From: Actinomycetes bacterium
Lineage (GTDB): Bacteria > Actinomycetota > Acidimicrobiia > Acidimicrobiales > RAAP-2
DNA length: 64,000 nucleotides
Reading direction: 5' to 3'
Assembly: GCA_021791895.1 (NCBI GenBank)
Contig: JAJYVS010000010.1
Span: forward strand, 1 to 64,000
The position numbers and the translations under genes are program-made. Numbering within the stretch: position 1 is the stretch's first letter; each line of letters starts with the position of its first letter. The notes below the pieces were generated by a model. The model was not told the origin of the DNA and did not search any database. It was given only the letters and a program-made list of their open reading frames with translations. Shown here piece after piece: positions 44,462 to 52,891 of the stretch.

Positions 44462-45295
44462 TCAGGTGACGATCCGGTAGAGAACCGTTCCGCGGGCGTG
44501 CAGGAGGCCTGCCGGATCGGCGATCTCCACCTCGCACCAAAAGACGCTCCCGTCCCGGTGCACCACGCGACCGTAGGCGACAAGTTCGCGAACCGAGACG
44601 GTGTCGAGCATCTCAGCCTCGATGGCGGTGGTGGACGCCTTGAACGGTCCGGGTCCGGTCATCGCCCACGCGGCCATCGCCCCGGTCGTGTCCAGCAGGG
44701 CCAAGACCGCACCCTCGTGGAACCCCCCGCCGAGGTCGGCATTGGCCGTCCCGATCGGCATCGTCAGGCGCGACCGGCCACCGGTCATGTGCTCGACCTG
44801 CAACCGACGTGCGCCGGTGAAGGGCAGTGCCCCGACCACCGGGCCCATCGAGCCGGGATCGGACCCACCCTCATCGCCGAGGGCGGTGGGCAGGTCCGGT
44901 CCGGTGGCTCCCGAGCGCGCGAGGACCACCGTCGAGATGTGGGAAACCGGCTTGCCCCCGAGTGTGGTGACCGTGGTGTCGGTGAAGCACAGCTCCTTGC
45001 CCAGGCGCGCCAACTCGGTCGTCGCGACGACGTCCTCGCCGATCGCGGCGGCAAGGTACCGGATGTGGCAGGAAGCGGTCACGAAGGGTCCCGCCGCCTC
45101 CCCGAGCGCACGGCGCGCCACGACCTGACCGCCGATCAGCCCCAGGGACGCCGCACAGCCGCCGTGCAGCGCCCCGCCGGGGTTCGAGTTCACATCACGG
45201 TAGGGAAGCACCAGGCGGGCGCCGGTCTCGGAGATCTCTGCCAACTCGACGCCGAGACCGCTGCCGTAGGCCGAATCCTCCACCCACTCGCGCAT
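44462..45295 (-). CDS. Double-hotdog PaaI-type thioesterase
   Basis: A 277-residue protein with two hotdog domains: residues about 15-130 (NPGGALHGGCAASLGLIGG) and about 155-275 (GGGFHEGAVLALLDTTGAMAAW). Each carries the PaaI-like HGG/HEG helix motif where a thioester is held. The fused pair likely forms one functional unit hydrolysing acyl- or aryl-CoA. Translation is probably leaderless: CACACT (45307-45302 on this strand) then six bases, then ATG 45295. First gene of the operon. Confidence 0.85.
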   Translation of the reverse strand: MREWVEDSAYGSGLGVELAEISETGARLVLPYRDVNSNPGGALHGGCAASLGLIGGQVVARRALGEAAGPFVTASCHIRYLAAAIGEDVVATTELARLGKELCFTDTTVTTLGGKPVSHISTVVLARSGATGPDLPTALGDEGGSDPGSMGPVVGALPFTGARRLQVEHMTGGRSRLTMPIGTANADLGGGFHEGAVLALLDTTGAMAAWAMTGPGPFKASTTAIEAEMLDTVSVRELVAYGRVVHRDGSVFWCEVEIADPAGLLHARGTVLYRIVT

Positions 45296-45351
45296 CACAA
45301 GAGTGTGGCATCGCGCCCCGACGCCTGCACCCGGCCGGTCGCGCCTCGGGA

Positions 45352-46338
45352 TCAGACGAACCCGACCACCGAGTGCGGTTCGTAGGGCTCCTCCAGCCGG
45401 TCGATCTCCATCTGGTCGAGACGCAGCTCGACGGCAGCCACCGCGTCGTCGAGGTGCCCGAGCTTGGTCGCCCCGACGATCGGTGCCGTGACCCCCTTGG
45501 CCCACAGCCAAGCCAGCCCCACCTGGGCGGGGGCGACGCCCCGTTGGCCAGCCACGTCGGCCAACCGCTCGACGATCTGGCGGTCACCCTCGCGGTAGAG
45601 CCGCTTGCCGAACTCGTCGGTCTCGCTGCGAGCGGTGGCCGAGTCCCAAGGTCGGGTCAGTCTGCCCCGGGCGAGCGGGCTCCAGGGGATGACCCCGACC
45701 CCCTGGTCGGCGCAGAGCGGGAGCATCTCGCGCTCCTCCTCCCGATAGAGCAGGTTGTAGTGGTTCTGCATCGAGACGAACGGGGTCCAGCCATGTGCCC
45801 GTGCGAGGTACTGGGCCTTGGAGAACTGCCACGCCCACATCGAGGAAGCGCCGATGTAGCGGGCCTTCCCCGCCTTGACCACCTCGTGGAGTGCCTCGAG
45901 CGTCTCTTCGATCGGGACCGACCGATCGAAGCGGTGGATCTGGTAGAGGTCGACGTAGTCCGTGCCCAGTCGTCGGAGGCTGGCGTCGATCTCGGCGAGG
46001 ATCGCCTTGCGGGAGAGCCCGGATCCGTTGGGCCCGGGGTGCATCCGCCCGTGGACCTTGGTGGCCAGGACGATCTCATCGCGATTGGCGAAATCGGCCA
46101 GGGCCCGACCGACGATCTCCTCACTCGTGCCGTCGGAATAGACGTTGGCCGTGTCGAAGAAGTTGATCCCGGATTCGACGGCACGCTTGATGAAGGGCCT
46201 GGCGGCGTCCTCGTCGAGGCTCCAGGGGTGCCCACCGCGGTTGGGGACCCCGTAGCTCATGCACCCGAGACAGATACGCGAGACGTCGAGGCCCGTCGAT
46301 CCCAGCTTCACGTAGTTCACGCCGGGCAGGGTACTCAC
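45352..46338 (-). CDS. Aldo/keto reductase (YajO/Tas-like)
   Basis: A 328-residue AKR with LGSTGLDVSRICLGCMSYG, the catalytic FFDTANVYSDGTSEEIVGRAL, LATKVHGRM and DLYQIHRFD. The long C-terminal part GVAPAQVGLAWLWAKGVTAPIVGATK binds NADPH. It likely reduces an aldehyde or ketone. The GTG at 46338 lies close to the divergent AKR promoter region, so the two AKR genes are probably regulated together by the TetR protein. Confidence 0.92.
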   Translation of the reverse strand: MSTLPGVNYVKLGSTGLDVSRICLGCMSYGVPNRGGHPWSLDEDAARPFIKRAVESGINFFDTANVYSDGTSEEIVGRALADFANRDEIVLATKVHGRMHPGPNGSGLSRKAILAEIDASLRRLGTDYVDLYQIHRFDRSVPIEETLEALHEVVKAGKARYIGASSMWAWQFSKAQYLARAHGWTPFVSMQNHYNLLYREEEREMLPLCADQGVGVIPWSPLARGRLTRPWDSATARSETDEFGKRLYREGDRQIVERLADVAGQRGVAPAQVGLAWLWAKGVTAPIVGATKLGHLDDAVAAVELRLDQMEIDRLEEPYEPHSVVGFV

Positions 46339-46383
46339 CGGCCGGGCGGTCCGGCTCGGCGTTCTCTCCGACCGGGCCGCGCC

Positions 46384-46427
46384 TTGACGTTACCGGAACA
46401 AATGTGTTAGTCACTAACGAAAGTTAG
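46384..46427 (+). promoter_or_regulatory. Promoter with three TetR half-sites
   Basis: TTGACG (46384-46389) is a good -35, and about 17-18 bases on comes TTAGTCA as a weak -10. Over and behind the -10 stand GTTAG (46406-46410), CTAAC (46414-46418) and GTTAG again (46423-46427). These form two alternative dyads, GTTAG-TCA-CTAAC and CTAAC-GAAA-GTTAG. This is typical of a TetR-type operator, and the TetR gene is in the operon this promoter drives. Confidence 0.65.
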
Positions 46428-46475
46428 CGAAGACCGCGGTGGCCTCGGGCCAGCGCTTTCGGGGGCAGACACAAC

Positions 46476-47447
46476 ATGACGGACTACCGCAATCTCGGTC
46501 GATCGGGCCTCAAGGTGAGCCAGGCCTGTCTTGGCGCGATGAACTTCGGCGAGGACGAACACGCGCCGTGCGACGAGGCCGAGGCGCGTCGGACCATCGA
46601 CGCCTTCTTGGATGCCGGTCACAACTTCATCGACACGGCCAACGTCTACACCGGCGGCCAGTCCGAGCGGGTCGTCGGACGGGCCATCGCCGCCAAGCGT
46701 GATTCGGTGGTTCTGGCCACCAAGGGTCGGGGGGCCCAGGGCCCGGGTCCGAACGACGCCGGCCTCTCCCGGCTCCATCTGACCCGGGCGCTCGAAGCCA
46801 GCCTGCGCCGCCTGGGCACGGACTACGTCGACCTGTACCAGATGCACGCATGGGACCCGGACACCCCGATCGAGGAGACCATGGCCACGCTCGACGGCTT
46901 CGTTCGCGATGGCAAGGTCCGGTACATCGGTTGCTCGAACTTCACCGGGAGCCAGATTGTCGAGGCCCAGTGGGCCGCCGCCCGGTCGAGTTCCACCCCG
47001 TTCGTCTCCCTCCAGCCCCGCTACTCGCTGATCGCCCGGGACATCGAGGCCGACGTCCTTCCAGCCGCCCAGCGCCACGGACTGGGGGCGATGGTCTACA
47101 GCCCCCTCGGTGGCGGGATCCTCACCGGCAAGTACCAACGGGGAGCCGATCCGGATCCCGAGACCCGCTACGGCCGGAGGGCCGGATGGGCTGCGGCGCT
47201 CAACGACCAGAGCCTCGACATCGCCGAAGGGGTGAAGAAGCTCGCCGCCGATATGGGTTGCACCTCCACCGCCCTGAGCCTGGCCTGGGTGCGCGGCCGG
47301 CGGGGCGTGACCTCGGTCATCATCGGTCCCCGGTCGGAGGCTCAGCTGGAAGAGAACCTCCCCGGCTTCGAGCTCGAGCTCACCGACGAGACCGTGCACC
47401 AGCTCAACGAACTCTCCCGGCCGGCGGTCGGCGGGCGAGGCCGCTGA
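46476..47447 (+). CDS. Aldo/keto reductase (third copy)
   Basis: A 323-residue AKR: LGRSGLKVSQACLGAMNFGE, the catalytic FIDTANVYTGGQSERVVGRAI, LATKGRGAQGPG and DLYQMHAWD. The C-terminus VTSVIIGPRSEAQLEENL is the cofactor-binding end. It is transcribed from the operator-containing promoter at 46384 and followed 19 bases later by the TetR gene, so it is the probable main target of that repressor. It shares the overall plan of the divergent AKR but is clearly a different paralogue. Confidence 0.93.
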   Translation: MTDYRNLGRSGLKVSQACLGAMNFGEDEHAPCDEAEARRTIDAFLDAGHNFIDTANVYTGGQSERVVGRAIAAKRDSVVLATKGRGAQGPGPNDAGLSRLHLTRALEASLRRLGTDYVDLYQMHAWDPDTPIEETMATLDGFVRDGKVRYIGCSNFTGSQIVEAQWAAARSSSTPFVSLQPRYSLIARDIEADVLPAAQRHGLGAMVYSPLGGGILTGKYQRGADPDPETRYGRRAGWAAALNDQSLDIAEGVKKLAADMGCTSTALSLAWVRGRRGVTSVIIGPRSEAQLEENLPGFELELTDETVHQLNELSRPAVGGRGR

Positions 47448-47466
47448 TCACGGGGCGGCGGACCCG

Positions 47467-48141
47467 TTGACCCTGCTGCCCGAGGACCCCGAGGCCGAGC
47501 CGCGCCTGCGTGAGCGCAAGAAGCTGCGTACCCGGGCCGCCATCGTCACCGCGTCCCAGCAGCTCTTCGCTGAACGGGGCTACGCGGCCACCACCCTCGA
47601 GGAGATCTGCGACGAGGCCGAGGTCGCCCTCCCCACCCTTTTTCGCCACTTCGAGACCAAGGCGCACCTGGCCCTCGCTCCCCACACCGGCTGGGTGGCC
47701 AAGCTGCGGGCCGAACTGGAGGACCGGGACCGAACGACATCCACGTTCGACGTCTGGCGTCGGCACATGGCCTTCCTTTCCCGGCCCGACATCGCCAGGG
47801 CCAACAAGACCCGGCTGGCCTGGATCGAGCCGGAACCGACCCTCCGCTCGCTCCTGGCTGACGTCGACGTCCAGCTGGAGGACATCGTGACGGCAGGGCT
47901 GGTCATCGACGCCGGCTCGGACCCCGACGACGACCTGCACGCCAGGCTGGTGGCAACGGCCCTGGTCCGGGGGCGGGCGGCGGTGTTCCGACGTTGGCTC
48001 CTCCGACACGAGCCGGCCGCCCATCTGGCGGCCGAACAGGCCGCCCTGATTGACTTCGTGGCCTCCGAGCTGCCACGGGACCGGGCAGCGGTCCTCGACC
48101 GCTCGCTCGGTACGTGTCACCACAAGAACCCGAACAAGTGA
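47467..48141 (+). CDS. TetR-family transcriptional regulator
   Basis: A 224-residue repressor. The N-terminal DNA-binding domain is complete: RTRAAIVTASQQLFAERGYAATTLEEICDEAEVALPTLFRHFETK (about 20-65), a standard TetR helix-turn-helix. The C-terminal ligand domain is helical and divergent. The start is taken as TTG 47467; no ATG or GTG lies between it and the helix-turn-helix in frame. It follows an aldo/keto reductase in one operon and probably binds the GTTAG/CTAAC sites at 46406-46427, giving autoregulation. The inducer is likely a pathway intermediate. Confidence 0.88.
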   Translation: MTLLPEDPEAEPRLRERKKLRTRAAIVTASQQLFAERGYAATTLEEICDEAEVALPTLFRHFETKAHLALAPHTGWVAKLRAELEDRDRTTSTFDVWRRHMAFLSRPDIARANKTRLAWIEPEPTLRSLLADVDVQLEDIVTAGLVIDAGSDPDDDLHARLVATALVRGRAAVFRRWLLRHEPAAHLAAEQAALIDFVASELPRDRAAVLDRSLGTCHHKNPNK

Positions 48142-48155
48142 GCCGAGGAGGTCCG

Positions 48156-49328
48156 ATGGGAACCCTGAGGGGCGCAGCAGCGTTCGTGGGGGTAGCGGAC
48201 GACGCTTCCCCCACCGGCGAGCTCGAGGTGCACGGCCGCGCCTTAGAGGCGGCCATGATCGAGGCCGCGTTGGCCGACGCAGGCCTGTCGATCTCCGACG
48301 TGGACGGCGTCTGCCACGCCAACAACTCCATGGCCCTTGCCGAATACTTGGGGATCCATCCCCGCTTCACCGATTCGACCTCAACCGGCGGTTCGAGCTT
48401 CGAGGTGCACGCCGAACACGCTGCAGCGGCCATCGCCGCAGGCCTCGCGGACGTGGTCGTGAGCGTCTACGGGTCGACCCCCCAAGGGGACCGTCGCCGA
48501 AACGCCGGCGGGCGCGGCGGTGGACGGGGGTTCATGATGGCTGGGCCCAACCCCCAAGCGGAATGGGAGATGCCCTACGGACTCCGCCAGCCGATGGGCC
48601 CCTATGCCATGGCCGCCACCAGGCACATGGCCCAGTTCGGCACCACCCCCGAACAGCTGGCCCAGATCGCCGTCTCCACCCGAGCCTGGGCGACGATGAA
48701 CCCCAAGGCCAGGCACCGCGATCCGATCACGGTCGACGACGTCCTCTCCTCGCCGCTCCAGTGCTCGCCCCTGCATCTGCTCGACTGTTGCCTGGTCACC
48801 GATGGGGCGGGAGCCTGGGTCATGACCAGCGCGGAGCGGGCAGCCGAGCTGGCCAAGCCGCCGGTGTACGTGCTCGGCGCCGGCACCTGCCACGACCACC
48901 AGATGATCTCCCAGATGCCTGACCTCACCACCACGGCCGGAGTGATCTCGGGCACCAACGCGTTCGGGATGGCCGGAATCAAGCCCGACGACGTGGACCT
49001 GCTCATGGGCTACGACAGCTTCACCATCACCGCCCTCTTGCACCTGGAGGACCTGGGCTTCTGTCCGAAGGGCGAAGGCGGCCGGTTCGTCGAGGACGGC
49101 CGCACCGGACCCGGCGGCTCGTTCCCCATGAACACCAACGGCGGCGGTCTCTCCTACACCCACCCGGGGATGTACGGCATGTTCCTCATCGTCGAGGCCG
49201 TCCGACAGCTCCGCGGCGAGGCGGGGGCCCGTCAGCTCGAGTCTCCCGAGATCGCCGTGGCCCACGGCTCCGGAGGCGTCCTGTCCTGCATGTCCACCCT
49301 CGTCCTTGGCACGGAGGCGACCCGATGA
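48156..49328 (+). CDS. Thiolase-fold (SCP2/lipid-transfer type) protein lacking the nucleophilic Cys
   Basis: A 390-residue thiolase-like protein of the type paired with DUF35 in steroid degradation. Where thiolases have the nucleophile Cys, this protein has STSTGGSSFEVH (Ser). The His region is TNGGGLSYTHPGMYG, and the C-terminal loop is HGSGGVLSC. It may act as a retro-aldolase (compare Ltp2-type proteins) rather than a thiolase, which would fit a DUF35 partner. GAGGAGG precedes the ATG. Its stop overlaps the DUF35 start (ATGA 49325-49328). Confidence 0.85.
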   Translation: MGTLRGAAAFVGVADDASPTGELEVHGRALEAAMIEAALADAGLSISDVDGVCHANNSMALAEYLGIHPRFTDSTSTGGSSFEVHAEHAAAAIAAGLADVVVSVYGSTPQGDRRRNAGGRGGGRGFMMAGPNPQAEWEMPYGLRQPMGPYAMAATRHMAQFGTTPEQLAQIAVSTRAWATMNPKARHRDPITVDDVLSSPLQCSPLHLLDCCLVTDGAGAWVMTSAERAAELAKPPVYVLGAGTCHDHQMISQMPDLTTTAGVISGTNAFGMAGIKPDDVDLLMGYDSFTITALLHLEDLGFCPKGEGGRFVEDGRTGPGGSFPMNTNGGGLSYTHPGMYGMFLIVEAVRQLRGEAGARQLESPEIAVAHGSGGVLSCMSTLVLGTEATR

Positions 49329-49744
49329 CCACGCCACCCGCGACCCCGACCAGGCCCCAACCGCCCGAGGACGAGACGTCCAGGCCGTTCTGGGAGGCCA
49401 CCCGGACGCGCCGACTCCTCTACCAGTGGTGCACCGTCTGCGACCGGCCGGTGTTCTTTCCCCGAGACATCTGCCCGGGGTGTCTCGGGTCCACCCTCGA
49501 GTGGCGGGAGTCCTCCGGCCGGGGCACCGTGTACACCTTCAGCAACGTGCATCGGCCCCAGATGCCGAATTTCGCCCTCCCGGCTCCCTACACCGTCGCG
49601 CTGATCGAGCTTGCCGAAGGGGTGCGGCTGATGAGCAACGTCGTCAACTGCGACCCCGAGCAGGTGCGCGTGGGCATGGCGGTCAAGGTGACCTGGGAGC
49701 GTCTCGACGACGGCCGGCACCTCCCGCAGTTCGAACCGGCGTAG
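49325..49744 (+). CDS. DUF35/OB-fold zinc-ribbon protein
   Basis: A 139-residue protein with an N-terminal zinc ribbon (C36-T-V-C39 and C50-P-G-C53) and a C-terminal OB-fold (GTVYTFSNVHRP...LPAPYTVALIELAEGVRLMSNVV). DUF35 proteins form heterocomplexes with thiolase-like proteins, shaping the active site of the aldolases and hydratases that shorten sterol or polyketide side chains. The direct translational coupling to the thiolase-like gene supports such a complex here. Confidence 0.92.
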   Translation: MTTPPATPTRPQPPEDETSRPFWEATRTRRLLYQWCTVCDRPVFFPRDICPGCLGSTLEWRESSGRGTVYTFSNVHRPQMPNFALPAPYTVALIELAEGVRLMSNVVNCDPEQVRVGMAVKVTWERLDDGRHLPQFEPA

Positions 49745-49799
49745 GGGGGCGGATGGGACCGCACGACGACACATCGCAACGACCGAGCAAGGGGGAACC

Positions 49800-51440
49800 G
49801 TGACCAACACCGACACTTCCGTGCGCGACGGCGCAAACCAGGGCGACCAGGACGCCGCGGCCGAGCGGATGCGTCTGGCCCAGAACGGCATGCTGCTCGC
49901 CCACTGGGCGTCGCTCCATCCGCTGGCGCCGGCCATCATCTCGCCGAGCGGTGACCGCACCTTCGCCGAGCTCAACGCGAACGCCAACCGCCTGGCCCGG
50001 ACCCTCCGGGAGCGGGGGTTGTCCGAGGGTGACGCCATTGCCCTCATCTGCACCAACCGTCCCGAGTTCGCCGAGGCGATCTATGCCGCCCAGCGAGCCG
50101 GGCTCCGGCTGACCCCGATCAACTGGCACCTGACCGCGGAGGAGGCGGCTTACATCGTCGAGGACTGCGAGGCCAAGGCCCTGATCGCCGACGGCGCCCT
50201 GGCCGAGGTGGCGGCGGGTGCCGTCGCCGCCGTCCCCGGATGCACGGTTCGGCTGGCCGCCGGAGGCCCGATCGAGGGGTTCGAGGACTACGACGACGCC
50301 ATCTCGGGTCAGGACGGCTCCGATCTCCCCGACCCGGTGCTCGGCTCGAACATGCTCTACACCTCGGGGACCACCGGGCGGCCCAAGGGGGTGCACCGGT
50401 CGGCGCGGGCGGCCCTGGCCGGGGGACGCGCCGGGGCCACTCAGAGTGCCACCCTCAACGCGGCCGCCTACCGGCCGGGGGAGGACATGCACCTGTGCAC
50501 CGGACCCCTGTACCACGCGGCCCCGTTGGCCTTCTCCCTCTCCTCGCCGCTTGCGTTCGGAGTGGGCACCGTGCTCATGGAGCGCTGGGACGCCGAGGAG
50601 GCACTGCGGCTGATCGAGGCCCACCGGGTCACCCACACCCACATGGTCCCGACCATGTTCCACCGGCTGCTCTCCCTCCCCGACGAGGTGAGGGGTCGCT
50701 ACGACGTCTCCAGCTTGCGCTATGTGTTGCATGGAGCGGCGCCGTGTCCGGTCCCGGTCAAGCGGAGCCTCATCGAGTGGCTCGGGCCGATCGTCTACGA
50801 GTACTACGCCGCCACCGAAGGAGCGGGGAGCGCGGTGGACTCGACGACCTGGCTCGAGCACCCCGGGACCGTCGGCCGACCGGTCGCCGAGGGTCAGGTC
50901 AAGATTGCCGACGCAGAGGGCAACCCGCTCCCCGCCGGTGAGATCGGACTCGTGTTCCTTCGAGCGCCCGACCAGGGTGGGTTCGAGTACTACAAGGATC
51001 CGCAGAAGACCGCGGACACCTACCGGGGCTCGTACTTCACCCTGAGCGACGTGGGCTACCTCGACGAGGATGGGTACCTCTACCTCACCGACCGGTCGGC
51101 CAACCTGATCATCTCCGGAGGGGTCAACATCTACCCCGCCGAGGTCGATGCGGTGCTGCTCCAGCACCCAGCGGTCGGCGACGTCGCCACTATCGGCATC
51201 CCCAACCCCGAGTGGGGTGAGGAGGTCAAGGCAGTCGTGGAGCTCCAGGCCGGGGTGGAGCCGACCCCGGCCCTGGCCGAGGAGCTGGTTCAGTTCTGCC
51301 GGGACAATCTCGCCCACTTCAAGTGCCCGCGCACCATCGACTTCGTCGACGAACTGCCCCGCCAGGACAACGGGAAAATCTACAAACGCCTGCTTCGCGA
51401 TCGCTATCGGGACGGCGGGCCTTCGGAAAAGAGCAAGTGA
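49800..51440 (+). CDS. Acyl-CoA synthetase (ANL superfamily)
   Basis: A 546-residue adenylate-forming enzyme. The P-loop is MLYTSGTTGRPKGVHRS, then YYAATEGAG, DVGYLDEDGYLYLTDRSANLIISGGVNIYPAEV and the catalytic Lys in RQDNGKIYKRLL. It would activate a carboxylic acid to its CoA ester via an acyl-adenylate. FadD-like members in such clusters act on steroid side chains or ring fragments. GTG 49800 has AAGGGGG upstream. Its stop is directly followed by the ATG of the dehydrogenase. Confidence 0.94.
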   Translation: MTNTDTSVRDGANQGDQDAAAERMRLAQNGMLLAHWASLHPLAPAIISPSGDRTFAELNANANRLARTLRERGLSEGDAIALICTNRPEFAEAIYAAQRAGLRLTPINWHLTAEEAAYIVEDCEAKALIADGALAEVAAGAVAAVPGCTVRLAAGGPIEGFEDYDDAISGQDGSDLPDPVLGSNMLYTSGTTGRPKGVHRSARAALAGGRAGATQSATLNAAAYRPGEDMHLCTGPLYHAAPLAFSLSSPLAFGVGTVLMERWDAEEALRLIEAHRVTHTHMVPTMFHRLLSLPDEVRGRYDVSSLRYVLHGAAPCPVPVKRSLIEWLGPIVYEYYAATEGAGSAVDSTTWLEHPGTVGRPVAEGQVKIADAEGNPLPAGEIGLVFLRAPDQGGFEYYKDPQKTADTYRGSYFTLSDVGYLDEDGYLYLTDRSANLIISGGVNIYPAEVDAVLLQHPAVGDVATIGIPNPEWGEEVKAVVELQAGVEPTPALAEELVQFCRDNLAHFKCPRTIDFVDELPRQDNGKIYKRLLRDRYRDGGPSEKSK

Positions 51441-52778
51441 ATGGCAACGGTCGAAACGAACGCGGCCCTGGAGGCCGACCCGATCCAGGAGCTCTCGGAT
51501 TGGTTGGAGAACAACTGGAACCCGGACTTGACGGTGGCCGAGTGGTGGGAGCGCTTGGGCCTCTCAGGGTGGTCAGCGCCGATGCTCCCGCCCGACCGCT
51601 ATGGCCGCGGGCTCAGCCGGCGTGACGCCCTGCGGGCTACCCGGGCCATCGCCGCATTCGGAGCCCTCGCGCCCCCCGGGGGCCTGGGCCTCGGGCTGGC
51701 GGCGCCGACCATCGCCACCCACGGGACGTCCGAACAGGTCGAGCGCTATGTCCGGGACATCGTGACCGGCCAGCGGGCCTGGTGCCAGCTGTTCAGTGAG
51801 CCCGGGGCGGGCTCCGACCTGGCCGGACTCAACACCCGGGCGGTGCGCGACGGCGACATGTGGGTGGTCAACGGGCAGAAGGTCTGGACCTCGGGTGGCC
51901 ACATGGCCGACCTCGGCATGCTGCTGGCCAGGACCAACCCCGAGGCGCCGAAGCACCAGGGCATCACCTGGTTCGCCCTCGACATGCACCAGCCAGGGGT
52001 CGAAGTGCGGCCGCTCCGTCAGATGACCGGCGGCGCCAACTTCAACGAGGTGTTCTTCACCGACGCCGTGGTGAGCGACGAGGCCCGCATCGGTGATCTC
52101 AATAACGGCTGGACCGTCGCCAACACCACCCTCCACTTCGAACGCTCGGGGATGGGCGCTGGGGGCGACGGGCCGCAAGGTCGTGGCTTCTCGGCGGCGC
52201 CGGGCACGGTGGTGGGCCACCTCGATCGCCGGGTCGGCGACTTCGTCCGCCGCTCCCGGCCGGCCGCCGAGGCCCCGCCGGTGGAACCGGAGTCCCGTCG
52301 GCCCTCACCGGCGGCGTCCCACATCGAACTGGCCCGGAGCTTCGGAAAGGACCGTGACCCGGCGATCCGCCAAGGCTTGGCTCGCCTGCACACGCTGCGC
52401 GAGCTCAGCCGGATGAACACCGAGCGCCATCGCGCCGCCCTGGCGAGCGGCTCGGACATCCGGGGCATCGCCAACTTTTCCAAGCTGCTCATGGCCGACA
52501 TCGTCCGGCTCGCCCGGGACCTCGGCCTCCAGATCGTCGGCACCCGCGGGACCCTGCACGCCTACCGGGACGAGGACCGCGACGTCGTGCTCAAGCAGGC
52601 AGGTGGAGAGGCCGCTGCAGCGGCGACCGCACAGGCGCTGGGAGCCCAGGCCCTGCCGATCTTCGGGGGGACCGATCAGATCCAGCGCAACATCATCGGC
52701 GAACGGGCGCTCGGGCTCCCCAAGGAGCCGGGCGACCTGTCGGCAGTCCCGTTCAACCAGCTGCCGCGGAACGGCTGA
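51441..52778 (+). CDS. Acyl-CoA dehydrogenase (FadE-like)
   Basis: A 445-residue flavoprotein. QLFSEPGAGSDLAGL and KVWTSGGHMADLGMLLARTN form the substrate/FAD middle domain, and the C-terminal helical domain ends with FGGTDQIQRNIIGERALGLP. The common catalytic Glu before GT is Gly here (FGGTDQIQ), as in the FadE branches that place the base elsewhere or work as heteromeric pairs. It is fused end to start with the acyl-CoA synthetase gene, completing the thiolase-like/DUF35/ligase/dehydrogenase operon. Confidence 0.92.
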   Translation: MATVETNAALEADPIQELSDWLENNWNPDLTVAEWWERLGLSGWSAPMLPPDRYGRGLSRRDALRATRAIAAFGALAPPGGLGLGLAAPTIATHGTSEQVERYVRDIVTGQRAWCQLFSEPGAGSDLAGLNTRAVRDGDMWVVNGQKVWTSGGHMADLGMLLARTNPEAPKHQGITWFALDMHQPGVEVRPLRQMTGGANFNEVFFTDAVVSDEARIGDLNNGWTVANTTLHFERSGMGAGGDGPQGRGFSAAPGTVVGHLDRRVGDFVRRSRPAAEAPPVEPESRRPSPAASHIELARSFGKDRDPAIRQGLARLHTLRELSRMNTERHRAALASGSDIRGIANFSKLLMADIVRLARDLGLQIVGTRGTLHAYRDEDRDVVLKQAGGEAAAAATAQALGAQALPIFGGTDQIQRNIIGERALGLPKEPGDLSAVPFNQLPRNG

Positions 52779-52891
52779 ACCTTCGACGACCGGTGGGCCC
52801 GGCTCCTCTGGTGGAGCCACCCCATGCGGGCCTCGCAAGCGGGTGACCGAGGTGCCGCATCGGTGCCCGGTCGGTGCTGGCGCGCGCTGAG

